A stretch of 35,453 bases of DNA from Bacteroidales bacterium (GTDB lineage Bacteria > Bacteroidota > Bacteroidia > Bacteroidales > Muribaculaceae), in assembly GCA_020859845.1 (NCBI GenBank), contig JAJBVL010000087.1, positions 1 through 35,453 of the forward strand, written 5' to 3'. The notes under the pieces are model-generated. The model was not told the origin of the DNA and ran no database searches. It was given only the letters and a program-made list of their open reading frames with translations. How positions within the stretch are numbered: the stretch's first letter is position 1; the number at the start of each line of letters is the position of its first letter. Shown here one piece after another: positions 7,801 through 16,391 of this stretch. Both the position numbers and the translations under genes were made by a program.

Positions 7801-8172
7801 GATTCAAAATTCCCTTATCGTCCGTGGTTTAGCCACCAGAGCTTGGAGGTGGCTCTGAATACGATGATGATAGTCTGCGAACGACTGAAATTGATGATTA
7901 GGAGTCTGTTGAATAAGCGGCGCGAGGAGTTTCAACAGGAGGGTGGATTCTCCGAGACGTTAAGTACTGAGCAAATAGCTGCGCGTCAAGGACAGCTTGA
8001 AGCCGAAGGGGTTCCAACTTGTCCGCAATGCGGAGCGAGGATGGTCGTTAAGAAAAGAGGACGAGGCGAAGGCCATGGGCAGCCATTCTGGGGTTGTCCG
8101 CAGTTTCCGGCGTGCCGTGGGACACGGCCTTATGATTTTAGGGGAAACTCCACCAAAGGGCCAGAGGGGTAA
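7801..8172 (+). pseudogene. 3' remnant of a four-helix-bundle-suffix protein with topoisomerase-type zinc ribbon
   Basis: The frame opens at 7801 right after repeat copy 3 and has no ATG at its beginning; the first usable start is a TTG at 7843 (109 codons). The segment EVALNTMMIVCERLKLMIRSLLNKRREEF...EGGF resembles the 'four helix bundle suffix' region found after four-helix-bundle (S23-like) domains in Bacteroidetes. It is followed by a CPQCGARMVVKKRGRG...WGCPQFPACRGTRP C4 zinc ribbon like those at the C-termini of topoisomerase I (PF01396). The preceding four-helix-bundle domain is absent, so I call it a 5'-truncated remnant. It could alternatively be a short expressed zinc-ribbon protein using the TTG. 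The family assignment is from memory. Confidence 0.5.
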
Positions 8173-8210
8173 AGGGGCAGTGCAGAGATGGCCCTTTACC
8201 CCTTTGGTGG
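8150..8210. terminator. Complex inverted repeats between convergent genes
   Basis: CCACCAAAGGG (8150-8160) pairs perfectly with CCCTTTGGTGG (8200-8210). An alternative stem pairs 8161-8178 with 8190-8207 with two mismatches. These sit between the + strand remnant and the end of the - strand GH89 gene, where a bidirectional terminator is expected. No clear T-run is present, so the role is inferred from position. Confidence 0.45.
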
Positions 8211-8211
8211 G

Positions 8212-10311
8212 TTAGGGCTGGGGGGTGGCTGTCTGGCGGTCGACCCAGTCGACCTCCAGCTGGTAGAAATCGGGAACGAGAGCTGGGTCGGCGCCGCTGA
8301 GTTGCCAGTCAAAGAAGGCTTTCCAACGCTGGTAGTATAGCTCGCGGAGCAGTCCGCTCCATTCGCGATGGGAATAGTCGTGGAGGCCCCCACGGTTGCA
8401 GGCCACACTGTCGCCCCACACGGTGATGAGTTGGGCGGCGTTGCGGCGATAAAGGCGTTGTGCGTCGAGGTCGTCGGCAGGCGCTTTCTGCTGCGCCGCG
8501 CGTATCCATGTGGATGTGGTGAGCAAGGGAACAGTGCTCAGCAGGCTGTCTTGCTTGAGAATGAGCGTCAGAAACTCATCGGCCAACGGGCGTATAGAGT
8601 CCATCTGCCCAGCGTCGCTCAGGCGACTCATCTGCTGCAGAAGCAGGTTGGCATGGTAGGCATTGGCCTGTCGGCGTGTCTCCACGAGGTCGTAGTGATA
8701 GTTGACGTGGGCCTGGGCTGGATTGTAGGCCTCCTCAAGCAGCGTGGCAGCACGCTCTGTCAGCGCGGGGTCGTAGAACAGCTCGCTATAACCCCAAGTG
8801 GAAGCGCTGCGAGCGTGCCATGCAGGCCTAGCGCAGAGCAACGACTCTACGGTACCCTGTCCCGGATAATCCACAGGCATATTGTAGACCGTCTGGCGCA
8901 GTAAATCCCAAGCCTCAGCTACTCGTGGGTCAAGGGAATCCAAGCCGCCATAGCGCGCCTTGAGATATCCATCGAGCCAGTCGGCGCTCGTGAAGCGCTC
9001 AGGACGCCACGGCAGTTCATATATTAGCTCCCACATCATAGGATTGTTTTCTATCCCCTCAGGGGTGGCTCCTACACCCTTTAGTGTGGGGCCTGCCGAA
9101 GAGGCTGGCACGTCGTAGTAGCCATCGATAAGGAAGTCCATACGCCCGTGAAGACCAACGTTGCCTCCGAAGTTGAGCAGCTGACAGTAGATCCAATCGT
9201 GAGGACCATACACGCCCTCGCGGCGCCACTTGGCCGCCTTGTCGCTATAGAGGTCGAGCACCACCATGCTCCCTGGCTCCAACGAGTCGATAAGCGCGTG
9301 GCGCGGATTCTCCTGCCAACTCTGGATTACCCACACGGCTTCGGGATTGACATCCTTCATAGCCTTCATGATGGCTTGGCCTGCCGCGTTGAGGTCTACG
9401 CCTTTGGTGTTGCCGCCTTCGTGGAAGGGGTCCATAGCGTAGTAGCGGCTCTTGCCATAGAGGCGCGTCAACTCCTCATAGTAGATGGCGGCCATCTCCT
9501 GAAAATGCTCGTCGGTAGGGGAGAGGAAGGCCGGACGCGGGAAGCCACACCAGAGCCCGGGGTCGGCCACGTCGTAGCCCAGCTTCTCGCCAATATTGCG
9601 CGGCACCATCCCCGAATATCCTGGTAAGACAGGCTCCATGCCCAGCTCATGCATACGGCTTACAACGGCCTGAGCCAAGCGAGCCTGCTCGGCATACCAG
9701 CTGTCGGGGAGCGGCCCTCCCCAGCCTTCAAGATTGTTCATCAGCCACCAGGCCATATAGGCGGGGCCGCAGACAAACTCATTTATCTCATCCTGGGAGT
9801 AGCCCATACGCTCCAGCACTCTCTGCCACACGGCCTCGGCGCCTGTAAGAAACAGAGGCATGTTGACCCCGTGGAGAGCCATCCAGTCGAGCTCCTCCAT
9901 CCATCGCTCTTCGTCCCAGAAGGCCATCGAGTAGGAGAAAGTGCAATAGTTGAGATAGTAACGCATCAGGCGGTCGGTGGTCTGTGTAATAGGCTCTGAC
10001 GGCAGCGGGAGAGGCGTGGGGAGCGCTTGGCGGGGATTGTTCCAGTCGAGCATCACGCCTGCAACGTATTTCAGATACCAGTTGAGGCCCACGGCCATCG
10101 ACAGAGTGTTGTTGCCTGAGATTACCACCTTGCCGTCGTGGTCGGCGATGGTGAAGAAGTCTTCGCCAGGAGATGCAGAAGGCTGTTCTTCAAAAAGGAT
10201 TTTCCCCTCGGAGGTGCCGAGGGTGACGCGTGATGCGAGGTCGTCGATGGCCGCGGCGTGGGCGGTGATGGCTGCCAATGTGATGATAAGAGCGCTAATA
10301 AGAGATTTCAT
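8212..10311 (-). CDS. Alpha-N-acetylglucosaminidase, GH89 (NAGLU-like)
   Basis: Exo-acting alpha-N-acetylglucosaminidase that removes terminal alpha-linked GlcNAc, in bacteria typically from mucin or heparan-type glycans. The 699-residue product has a Sec signal peptide (MKSLISALIITLAAITAHAA), an N-terminal beta domain to about residue 105, the catalytic barrel with RYYLNYCTFSYSMAFWDEERW at about 117-137, YAMDPFHEGG (candidate acid/base E298) and TPEGIENNP (candidate nucleophile E418), then the all-helical C-terminal domain. The two Glu positions match the human NAGLU pair by motif context. The length is normal for a bacterial GH89 without extra modules. It is the last gene of a - strand run after the acyl-CoA ligase and GH125. 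The 114-base gap to GH125 is almost filled by a heptamer tandem repeat that ends 7 bases before the start codon. Confidence 0.93.
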   Translation of the reverse strand: MKSLISALIITLAAITAHAAAIDDLASRVTLGTSEGKILFEEQPSASPGEDFFTIADHDGKVVISGNNTLSMAVGLNWYLKYVAGVMLDWNNPRQALPTPLPLPSEPITQTTDRLMRYYLNYCTFSYSMAFWDEERWMEELDWMALHGVNMPLFLTGAEAVWQRVLERMGYSQDEINEFVCGPAYMAWWLMNNLEGWGGPLPDSWYAEQARLAQAVVSRMHELGMEPVLPGYSGMVPRNIGEKLGYDVADPGLWCGFPRPAFLSPTDEHFQEMAAIYYEELTRLYGKSRYYAMDPFHEGGNTKGVDLNAAGQAIMKAMKDVNPEAVWVIQSWQENPRHALIDSLEPGSMVVLDLYSDKAAKWRREGVYGPHDWIYCQLLNFGGNVGLHGRMDFLIDGYYDVPASSAGPTLKGVGATPEGIENNPMMWELIYELPWRPERFTSADWLDGYLKARYGGLDSLDPRVAEAWDLLRQTVYNMPVDYPGQGTVESLLCARPAWHARSASTWGYSELFYDPALTERAATLLEEAYNPAQAHVNYHYDLVETRRQANAYHANLLLQQMSRLSDAGQMDSIRPLADEFLTLILKQDSLLSTVPLLTTSTWIRAAQQKAPADDLDAQRLYRRNAAQLITVWGDSVACNRGGLHDYSHREWSGLLRELYYQRWKAFFDWQLSGADPALVPDFYQLEVDWVDRQTATPQP

Positions 10312-10318
10312 GGAGGGA

Positions 10319-10423
10319 AGTCAAGAGTCAAAAGTCAAGAGTCAAAAGTCAAGAGTCAAAAGTCAAGAGTCAAAAGTCAAAAGTCAAGAGTCAAAAGTCA
10401 AAAGTCAAGAGTCAAAAGTCATG
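10319..10423. repeat. Heptamer tandem repeat (AGTCAAR), array 1
   Basis: Fifteen consecutive 7-base units, a mix of AGTCAAG and AGTCAAA with the last unit AGTCATG. On the coding (minus) strand it reads as repeated YTTGACT. It fills the spacer between the GH125 stop (10426) and the GH89 start (10311), so the ribosome-binding region of GH89 abuts it. The same unit occurs at 25916-25985. Confidence 0.95.
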
Positions 10424-10425
10424 AG

Positions 10426-11859
10426 TTAGAGGGAGTTGAGGAGGGAGAGCTTGCCATCGGCGATGAGCTTGAGGATAAGCTCGCCAAAGAGGGAGTTTTG
10501 CCAGGCAAACCATTCGCGGGTGAAGCGCGAGGGGTCGTCCTTGTGGAAACTCTCGTGGATAAACCCCGTGTCGGCGTCGGTGGCCAAGAGCGTCTGCAGA
10601 CACTCTCTTATCTCGGCGTCGTCGGTCGATGTGAAGGCTCTCATCATGATGCTCATGGGCCATATCATGTCGTAGCCCACGTGAGGACCGCCGATGCCTT
10701 CACCAGCCGTCCCTCGGAAGAAATAGGGATTATCCTCGCTAAGCACGAAGCGGCGAGTGTTTTGATAAGTAGGGTCGTCGATGGCCACGTCGCCCAGATA
10801 AGCCATAGCCAACAGACTGGGGACGTTGGAGTCGTCCATCAGCAGATGGTTGCCAAAACCATCCACCTCGTAAGCGTAGATGGGGCCATACTTAGAATGG
10901 TCATATACGGCATATTGTGCCAAGGCATCGTCAACTTCCTGTGCCAGCTCTCGGCATTGCTGAGCCAACACCTCCTCGCCATTGACTGTGGAGAGTATCT
11001 CAGCTGCCTTGCGGAGCGAGGTGACGGCAAAGAAGTTGGAAGGCACGAGAAATTGAAGGGTAGTGGCATCGTCGCTTGGGCGGAATGAGGATACAATCAG
11101 GCCCACGGGCTTTACGGGGGCCCCCCAGCCTACGTTGTTGAGAGTGTCGAGTGCGCGGTCTGTCTTACGCAGGAAGCGATAGGGCCCCACACCCTCCTTG
11201 CGTTGCTGTTCGCGGAGAGTTGTCAGAATCTTTCCTACCACCTCCAGCCACTCGTCGCCAAAGACGCTAGTATCTCCTGTCTGTTTCCAGTATTCGTAGG
11301 CCAGACGGATGGGATAGCATAGCGAATCGATCTCCCACTTGCGCTCGTGTACTCCGGGCTGCATACGCGTGAAGTCGCTGGCCCATTCGCCTACCTCGTC
11401 GGGTGTCTGGTAGAAGGCGTTGGCATAGGGGTCGAGCAGTATGCATTGCCATTGGCGCAAGATGACGCCGCGGAGCATCTGCTGCAGCTCTGGGTCGTCG
11501 GTGGCAAAGGCCACATAGGGCCACACCTGAGCGCCGCTGTCGCGCAGCCACATGGCCGCGATGTCGCCAGTGTAGACAAACGTGTCGGGGCGCCCGTCGG
11601 TTCCCACTTGAAAGTGGACCGTGGTATCGAGCGTGTTGGGGAGGCAATTTCCGAGCATCCAGCGCAGCTTGGGATTGGTCAATAGTCGCTGCGCCTCGAC
11701 TATCGCGCTGTCGACAGCCTGGCTACGAAATAGACGTTCTTCGACGGGCGGACGCTTCGACGGGCGGATGGCATCGGCAGGACACGGCTCTACGGCCAAG
11801 GCTACGAAGCCTATGGCGCTCATCATTAGAGCCGAGATTCCTCTAAATAGTTGATTCAT
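10426..11859 (-). CDS. Exo-alpha-1,6-mannosidase, GH125
   Basis: GH125 (PF06824, formerly DUF1237) metal-independent alpha-mannosidase, active on non-reducing alpha-1,6-mannose of N-glycans. From the ATG at 11859 the product is 477 residues with a signal peptide (MNQLFRGISALMMSAIGFVALA). A 28-residue upstream extension of the frame is Pro/Asn-rich and lies in the spacer, so it is excluded. Family motifs: GDIAAMWLRDSGAQVWPY near residues 98-115, HERKWEIDSL at 171-180 (candidate general acid D178), PSNFFAV, GEGIGGPHVGYDMIWPMSIM, and near the C-terminus HESFHKDDPSRFTREWFAW with a candidate basic Glu. It begins 28 bases after the acyl-CoA ligase stop, consistent with one transcript, and precedes GH89; the two enzymes could act on the same host glycans. 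The family call is strong and exact linkage preference is inferred. Confidence 0.94.
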   Translation of the reverse strand: MNQLFRGISALMMSAIGFVALAVEPCPADAIRPSKRPPVEERLFRSQAVDSAIVEAQRLLTNPKLRWMLGNCLPNTLDTTVHFQVGTDGRPDTFVYTGDIAAMWLRDSGAQVWPYVAFATDDPELQQMLRGVILRQWQCILLDPYANAFYQTPDEVGEWASDFTRMQPGVHERKWEIDSLCYPIRLAYEYWKQTGDTSVFGDEWLEVVGKILTTLREQQRKEGVGPYRFLRKTDRALDTLNNVGWGAPVKPVGLIVSSFRPSDDATTLQFLVPSNFFAVTSLRKAAEILSTVNGEEVLAQQCRELAQEVDDALAQYAVYDHSKYGPIYAYEVDGFGNHLLMDDSNVPSLLAMAYLGDVAIDDPTYQNTRRFVLSEDNPYFFRGTAGEGIGGPHVGYDMIWPMSIMMRAFTSTDDAEIRECLQTLLATDADTGFIHESFHKDDPSRFTREWFAWQNSLFGELILKLIADGKLSLLNSL

Positions 11860-11887
11860 GGCAATAGGGGTGTTGGGGTAGTTGGGA

Positions 11888-13552
11888 TTATTTGGAGGTC
11901 TGGTAGAGGTAACGCTTGATGGAGCGCTTGGGGGTCTTCTCAAACTCCTCGGCCGTCAGCTTGATGCGCGACACCTGGGAGTAGCCGGGCAACTCCTTGT
12001 TGGCCTGCACAAGATTTTCGTTCATTATCTTCTCCAGCTCGGGAGTGTCAATGCCCTGGGCGCTTGCGTTGTCGAGATCGGGGTAGATGAGAGCCACCAG
12101 TTTGCCACCCTCTTCGATCACTATCGACTCGTTGACATAGGGGAGGTTGTTAAACACCTGCTCAATCTCTTCAGGATAGATATTCTGTCCCGAAGGGCCG
12201 AGGATCATATTCTTGTCGCGACCGTGGATGTAGATAAAGTTGTCGGCGTCGAGGTTGACGATGTCGCCAGTACACATCCAGCCATCGGCATCAAAGGCTG
12301 CCTGTGTGGCTTCATCGTTCTTGTAGTAGCCTTTCATCACGTTGTCGCCTTTCACCCACAGGACACCAGGGATAGTGGCTGGGTCGGGCGATGCCACCTT
12401 GGCTTGCATACGCGACACCACGCGTCCACACGACCCAGGACGCATCTGATACCAGGGAGCATAGGAGATGAGGGGGCCACACTCCGTCATGCCGTAGCCC
12501 ACAGTGAAGGGGAAGCCGATACGACGCAGGAATACCTCCACCTCCTTGTTGAGCGCAGCGCCTCCGATGATTATCTCCTTGAGGTTGCCACCGAAGGCGG
12601 AGGTGAGGCGCTGCTTCACCTTGTTGAGCAGGCGGTCGTCGAGGAATGGCACGTGGAGCAGCAGGCGCATATAAGGCTTCTCAAGCAGGGGGAACACCTT
12701 GGTCTTGATGATCTTCTCCAGAATCAACGGCACGGAAACTATCACCTTGGGCTTTATCTCGCCAAAAGCCTCAAGTATCACTCTGGGCGATGGTGTACGG
12801 GTCAGGAAGTGGAGATGAGCGCCCTTGACAAAGGGATGGAGTAGCTCTATTGTGAGGCCATACATATGGGCCATAGGAAGCATGCACACCATGCCGTCGC
12901 CGGGCTCAAGATATGGGAGATATTCGATGACAAAGTCGAGGTTGGACCACAGCGAGCGTGCCGGGAGCATCACGCCCTTGGAGAAGCCGGTGCTGCCCGA
13001 GGTGTAGTTGATCATGGCTATGCGGTCGTCGGGGAGGTCGGCCACGGGGACATCCTTGCAGGTGAATCGGTCGGGGTAGGCTTCGCCAAAGTAGCGGTTG
13101 AAGTTGGCTCGAGCCTCCGTGAGCAATACCGAGCGAGAGAATATGAGCGAGAGGTCGGCGAGCGACATTGCTCCTTGTATGTTGGGTATGAGGTTATGGT
13201 CGAGATTTTCCCAGATGGTTTTGTCTACGAAGAGCAGCTTGGCCTCGCTGTGCTTAACCAGATGGTGTATGTTGTCGGGCTTAAACTCATGGAGGATGGG
13301 GACGGCCACAGCGCCATAGGCCAGGCAGGCCACAAAGCATACTGCCCACTGAGCAGAGATGCGTCCGCAGATAGCCACACGGTCGCCGGACTCAATACCG
13401 CAATGTTTGAAAAGCAGATGAAGTTTGGCAATCTTGCGCGCTACATCCCCGTAGGTCATCGATTGTCCATGAAAGTTGGTTAGGGCTTGACGGTCCCAAT
13501 TGTCTTGAATTGTGGCCTTGAGGTACCGGTTTAGGGTGGGTTGGTGTTGCAT
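11888..13552 (-). CDS. Long-chain acyl-CoA ligase / AMP-binding synthetase
   Basis: ANL-superfamily adenylate-forming enzyme, likely a long-chain fatty acid:CoA ligase (acid + ATP + CoA to acyl-CoA + AMP + PPi), cytoplasmic or membrane-associated. The 554-residue product starts at the ATG at 13552 (MQHQPTLNRYLK); a longer frame to 13612 runs into the promoter and terminator region and is rejected. Motifs: TSGSTGFSKG at 184-193 (P-loop), VGYGMTECGPL (A4/A5), GWMCTGDIVNLDADNFIYIHGRDK (A7/A8 hinge), and GQNIYPEEIE. The catalytic C-terminal Lys probably lies in KTPKRSIKRYL. It heads a run into GH125 and GH89, an odd metabolic pairing. A TACTTTTG (-7) is at 13590-13597 (minus strand), just downstream of the terminator of the preceding gene. 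Confidence 0.93.
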   Translation of the reverse strand: MQHQPTLNRYLKATIQDNWDRQALTNFHGQSMTYGDVARKIAKLHLLFKHCGIESGDRVAICGRISAQWAVCFVACLAYGAVAVPILHEFKPDNIHHLVKHSEAKLLFVDKTIWENLDHNLIPNIQGAMSLADLSLIFSRSVLLTEARANFNRYFGEAYPDRFTCKDVPVADLPDDRIAMINYTSGSTGFSKGVMLPARSLWSNLDFVIEYLPYLEPGDGMVCMLPMAHMYGLTIELLHPFVKGAHLHFLTRTPSPRVILEAFGEIKPKVIVSVPLILEKIIKTKVFPLLEKPYMRLLLHVPFLDDRLLNKVKQRLTSAFGGNLKEIIIGGAALNKEVEVFLRRIGFPFTVGYGMTECGPLISYAPWYQMRPGSCGRVVSRMQAKVASPDPATIPGVLWVKGDNVMKGYYKNDEATQAAFDADGWMCTGDIVNLDADNFIYIHGRDKNMILGPSGQNIYPEEIEQVFNNLPYVNESIVIEEGGKLVALIYPDLDNASAQGIDTPELEKIMNENLVQANKELPGYSQVSRIKLTAEEFEKTPKRSIKRYLYQTSK

Positions 13553-13589
13553 GATGGGAGTAAAGATTGTAAATCTTGAATATAGACTG

Positions 13590-13597
13590 CAAAAGTA
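13590..13597 (-). promoter_or_regulatory. -7 element for the acyl-CoA ligase run
   Basis: Minus-strand TACTTTTG matches TAnnTTTG and lies 37 bases before the ATG. No clear -33 TTG is seen because that position falls in the terminator hairpin at 13603-13638. Confidence 0.4.
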
Positions 13598-13600
13598 ATC

Positions 13601-13638
13601 AAAAAAATGCACACGCTAGTAATGGCGTGTGCATTTTT
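13601..13638 (-). terminator. Intrinsic terminator of the PepSY-like gene
   Basis: A perfect 14-bp stem (13603-13616 with 13625-13638, G+C-rich part GCACACGC/GCGTGTGC) around an 8-base loop, with a run of seven T on the minus strand. It lies 22 bases after the PepSY-like stop codon. A-tract symmetry means it could also work in the + direction. Confidence 0.85.
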
Positions 13639-13659
13639 CAATCTTTTTTAGTAAGCGCT

Positions 13660-14292
13660 TTATTTTCTGCGCTGAGGAGTGATCACTTCGCCAGCCTGCG
13701 AGAAGTAGTACTTGTCGGGCGAAGCCTTGATAATCTCTACCTTATAGCCGGCATTGCGTCCACGCTCAATGCTTTCTATCTGGTCGATTACCCCGTCGCT
13801 GGTAAGCTTAGCTACTGCGGGCTGAGGCAACACACCGTTGATGACGTCGGCAGGCAGAGCGGCGCCCTTAGGAGCATCCACTTCGATAAGGTTGCCCTGA
13901 AGGTCAAACTCTACGTCGGTGCCATCAGCGAGGTCGAGGTCGTAGCTGCGGCCATCCTTCTCACACTTTGTGATGGTGCAGGTAGGATAGTAGGTGGCCA
14001 AGAAGTCGGTGGCGCCCTGTGGTAGGGCGGCAGGATCGGCTACGATATAGTTGCGGTCGCCAGGCTTGCCTTTGCCTCCGTGATGACCATCCTTTATAGT
14101 GCCTTTCCTTGCACCCTTGTTGGCCTTGGCCACATTCTTGCCATCTTTCTTGGCCTTAGGTTGCTGCCCAGTAAGACATTCTTGCTGGGTGCATTGACAA
14201 GTGGCGTTTTGTGTGCTCTGTCCACTCACGAATCCCGTGGTCGAAATAGCCAGCACACCGGCTAAAGCTATTGCAAATAGTGAACGTTTCAT
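13660..14292 (-). CDS. Secreted PepSY-like (DUF2874) protein
   Basis: A 210-residue exported protein with signal peptide MKRSLFAIALAGVLAISTTGFVSG, then a Cys- and Lys-rich linker (ATCQCTQQECLTG followed by KAKKDGKNVAKANKGARKG), then two PepSY-like repeats: LPQGATDFLATYYPTCTITKCEKDGRSYDLDLADGTDVEFDLQGN and a second with LPADVINGVLP...GYKVEIIKASPDKYYFSQAGEV. This is the beta-lactamase-inhibitor-like fold common in Bacteroidales periplasmic or surface proteins (PF11396). Functions in this family are mostly unknown. The basic linker is longer than usual. It is a single-gene unit with its own terminator. Confidence 0.85.
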   Translation of the reverse strand: MKRSLFAIALAGVLAISTTGFVSGQSTQNATCQCTQQECLTGQQPKAKKDGKNVAKANKGARKGTIKDGHHGGKGKPGDRNYIVADPAALPQGATDFLATYYPTCTITKCEKDGRSYDLDLADGTDVEFDLQGNLIEVDAPKGAALPADVINGVLPQPAVAKLTSDGVIDQIESIERGRNAGYKVEIIKASPDKYYFSQAGEVITPQRRK

Positions 14293-14391
14293 AGATTAGT
14301 GTTAATTCGTTAGTTGTTATCTAGTTGTTTGTAAATAAATAACGAATAACGGGGATGAAAGTTCAAGCTATCTGCAGTAGCTGCTTCAGAG

Positions 14392-16320
14392 CTACAGATC
14401 TTCCAGATCCTTAAGCCATAGGGCAGCGGAGGCGTCGGAGGGCATACGCCAATCGCCGCGAGGCGAGAGGCATACGCTGCCCACCTTGGGGCCGTCGGGG
14501 AGGCATGAGCGCTTAAACTGCTGCTGGAAGAAGCGGCGAATAAATATTCGCAGCCATTTGAGGATGGTCTGAGGTTCCCAGGCGTCCTTGAATGCTTGGA
14601 GTGCGAGGTAGTAGATACGCCGCGGCGTGAAACCATAGCGAAGGGTGTAGTAGAGAAAGAAGTCGTGGAGTTCGTAGGGACCCACGAGGTCTTCGGTCTT
14701 TTGGGCGATGTTGCCATGCTCGTCGGCTGGGGTAAGCTCGGGGCTGATGGGGGTGTCGAGAATGTCGGCAAGGGTGTGGCGCTCGTCGTCGTTGGTGGCG
14801 CGGGTCATAAACCAGCGCACGAGGTAGCTCACCAGAGTCTTAGGCACCCCGGCGTTGACGCCATACATCGACATGTGGTCGCCATTGTAGGTGGCCCAGC
14901 CGAGGGCCAGCTCCGAGAGGTCGCCGGTGCCGAGCACTATGCCTCCCGTCTGGTTGGCGATGTCCATCAGTATCTGGGTGCGTTCGCGCGCTTGCGAGTT
15001 TTCGTAGGTGACATCGTGGATGGCAGGGTCGTGGCCAATGTCCTTGAAGTGCTGGTTGACGGCGTCGGCTATGGGTATCTCGCGGATATTCACTCCGAGA
15101 TGGCGCATCAGCGAGAGCGCGTTTTGGTAGGTGCGCCCCGTGGTGCCAAATCCAGGCATGGTGACGCCGATGATGCCACGGCGGTCGAGGCCGAGGCGGT
15201 CAAAGGTGCGGGCGGCCACGAGGAGGGCCAGCGTGGAGTCGAGGCCCCCGGAGATGCCCACGGTCAGCGTCTTACAGTGGATGGCCTCCAATCGGCGCGC
15301 GAGGCCCACGGTCTGTATGTTGACAATCTCTGTGCAGCGCTCGTCGAGATGGTCGGCTGAGGAGGGCACGAAGGGGTGTGGGTTGACGGTCCTTCTCAAT
15401 CTGTAGTCGAGTTCTACATCCTTTTTGCCTATCACTACTAAGCGCTCAGGATGGGAGTCGGTGGCGGGAAGGAGATTGGAGCGGCGTGCGCAGTCGGTGA
15501 AGGTGGTGGCGTGGAGACGGTCGCGTCGCAGGGCTTCAATGTCTACGTCCTGGATTACGTAGTTGTCGTCGGGGTTCCAACGGTCGTTGGCGGCGAGCAG
15601 GGTGCCGTTTTCGGCGATGATTGCTTTGCCGGCAAAGACGAGGTCGGTGGTCGACTCGCCGCGACCTGCGCCAGCGTAGGCGTATGCCGCAAGGCAGCGT
15701 GCCGACTGTTGGCGAATGAGACTCAGCAGATATTGATACTTGCCGATGAGGTCGTCGCTTGCCGAGAGATTAAATATCACCTCAGCTCCCTCCATGCTCA
15801 GGCGTGATGATGGGGGGATGGGTGTCCACAGGTCCTCGCATATCTCTACGCCTATCATTGCCCCCTTGCAGGCAAAGCAGCGTTGACCGATGCCTAAGCG
15901 GTCGGCCACTGCGGGGTCGGCAGGGAGAGGGGCAAACCAACGGCGCTCGTAAAACTCGTTGTAGTTGGGGATATAGGTTTTGGCCACGTAGTCCACCTGT
16001 CCGTCGCGCAAGATGGCAGCGCAGTTGTATACAGCGCCATCCTTCACCAGAGGGGTGCCGACTATGAGATGCATGTCGTGGATGATGCTCCACTCTTGCA
16101 GGCGCTCTATCCCTTTCTCGGCTCCTCGGAGCAGGGTAGAGTTGTGGAAGAGGTCGGCGCAGGTATAGGCCGTCACAGCCAGCTCGGGCATCACGGCGAT
16201 ATCTACACCTTCGGCATCGAGGCGATTGGCCATCTCTATTATGTTGTTGACGTTGTTTTCCACGTCGGCCACCGTCACTCGGGGCGCGGCAGCAGCTATT
16301 CTAAGAAATCCGTTAGTCAT
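14392..16320 (-). CDS. nadE: Glutamine-dependent NAD+ synthetase
   Basis: Final step of NAD+ synthesis: deamido-NAD+ + glutamine + ATP to NAD+. The 642-residue two-domain form has an N-terminal nitrilase-type glutaminase with the Glu-Lys-Cys triad (E46 in MPELAVTAY, K114 in AKTYIPNYNEFYE, C161 in GVEICEDLW), and a C-terminal NAD synthase domain with the PP-loop SGGLDS at 357-362 and GTGDLSELALGWATYNGDHM. Length and order are normal. The start at 16320 (MTNGFLRIAAAAPRV) fits. The 5' leader has a TAACTTTG at 16384-16391 and a 6-bp stem (GGCTGG/CCAGCC, 16351-16378) between promoter and start. Confidence 0.96.
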   Translation of the reverse strand: MTNGFLRIAAAAPRVTVADVENNVNNIIEMANRLDAEGVDIAVMPELAVTAYTCADLFHNSTLLRGAEKGIERLQEWSIIHDMHLIVGTPLVKDGAVYNCAAILRDGQVDYVAKTYIPNYNEFYERRWFAPLPADPAVADRLGIGQRCFACKGAMIGVEICEDLWTPIPPSSRLSMEGAEVIFNLSASDDLIGKYQYLLSLIRQQSARCLAAYAYAGAGRGESTTDLVFAGKAIIAENGTLLAANDRWNPDDNYVIQDVDIEALRRDRLHATTFTDCARRSNLLPATDSHPERLVVIGKKDVELDYRLRRTVNPHPFVPSSADHLDERCTEIVNIQTVGLARRLEAIHCKTLTVGISGGLDSTLALLVAARTFDRLGLDRRGIIGVTMPGFGTTGRTYQNALSLMRHLGVNIREIPIADAVNQHFKDIGHDPAIHDVTYENSQARERTQILMDIANQTGGIVLGTGDLSELALGWATYNGDHMSMYGVNAGVPKTLVSYLVRWFMTRATNDDERHTLADILDTPISPELTPADEHGNIAQKTEDLVGPYELHDFFLYYTLRYGFTPRRIYYLALQAFKDAWEPQTILKWLRIFIRRFFQQQFKRSCLPDGPKVGSVCLSPRGDWRMPSDASAALWLKDLEDL

Positions 16321-16383
16321 ATCGGGGGCAAAAGCTATTGAATGATGAAAGGCTGGTCATGCTTTGGGCTTGCCAGCCATCTG

Positions 16384-16391
16384 CAAAGTTA
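16384..16391 (-). promoter_or_regulatory. -7 element of nadE
   Basis: Minus-strand TAACTTTG, 63 bases before the ATG, is a full match to TAnnTTTG. No TTG at the ideal spacing is seen. A short GGCTGG/CCAGCC stem (16351-16356 with 16373-16378) lies in the resulting leader. Confidence 0.45.

Noticed and set aside
7590-7832. 80-codon plus-strand ORF
   Set aside because: It translates the AAA-ATPase promoter and the dispersed repeats; no protein family resemblance.
10319-10423. CRISPR array
   Set aside because: The units are contiguous 7-mers without spacers, and no cas gene is in the window.
10258-11088. 276-codon plus-strand ORF running through the heptamer array
   Set aside because: It translates the repeat and then the antisense of GH125; repetitive and without motif, so not a gene.
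14371-14398. Hairpin at the nadE stop codon as a terminator
   Set aside because: A short AGTAGCT/AGCTAC stem overlaps the stop codon but no T-run follows, so support is too weak to list.
16321-16390. NAD-sensing riboswitch before nadE
   Set aside because: Only a single 6-bp stem is visible in a short leader; it does not match known NAD-responsive classes.
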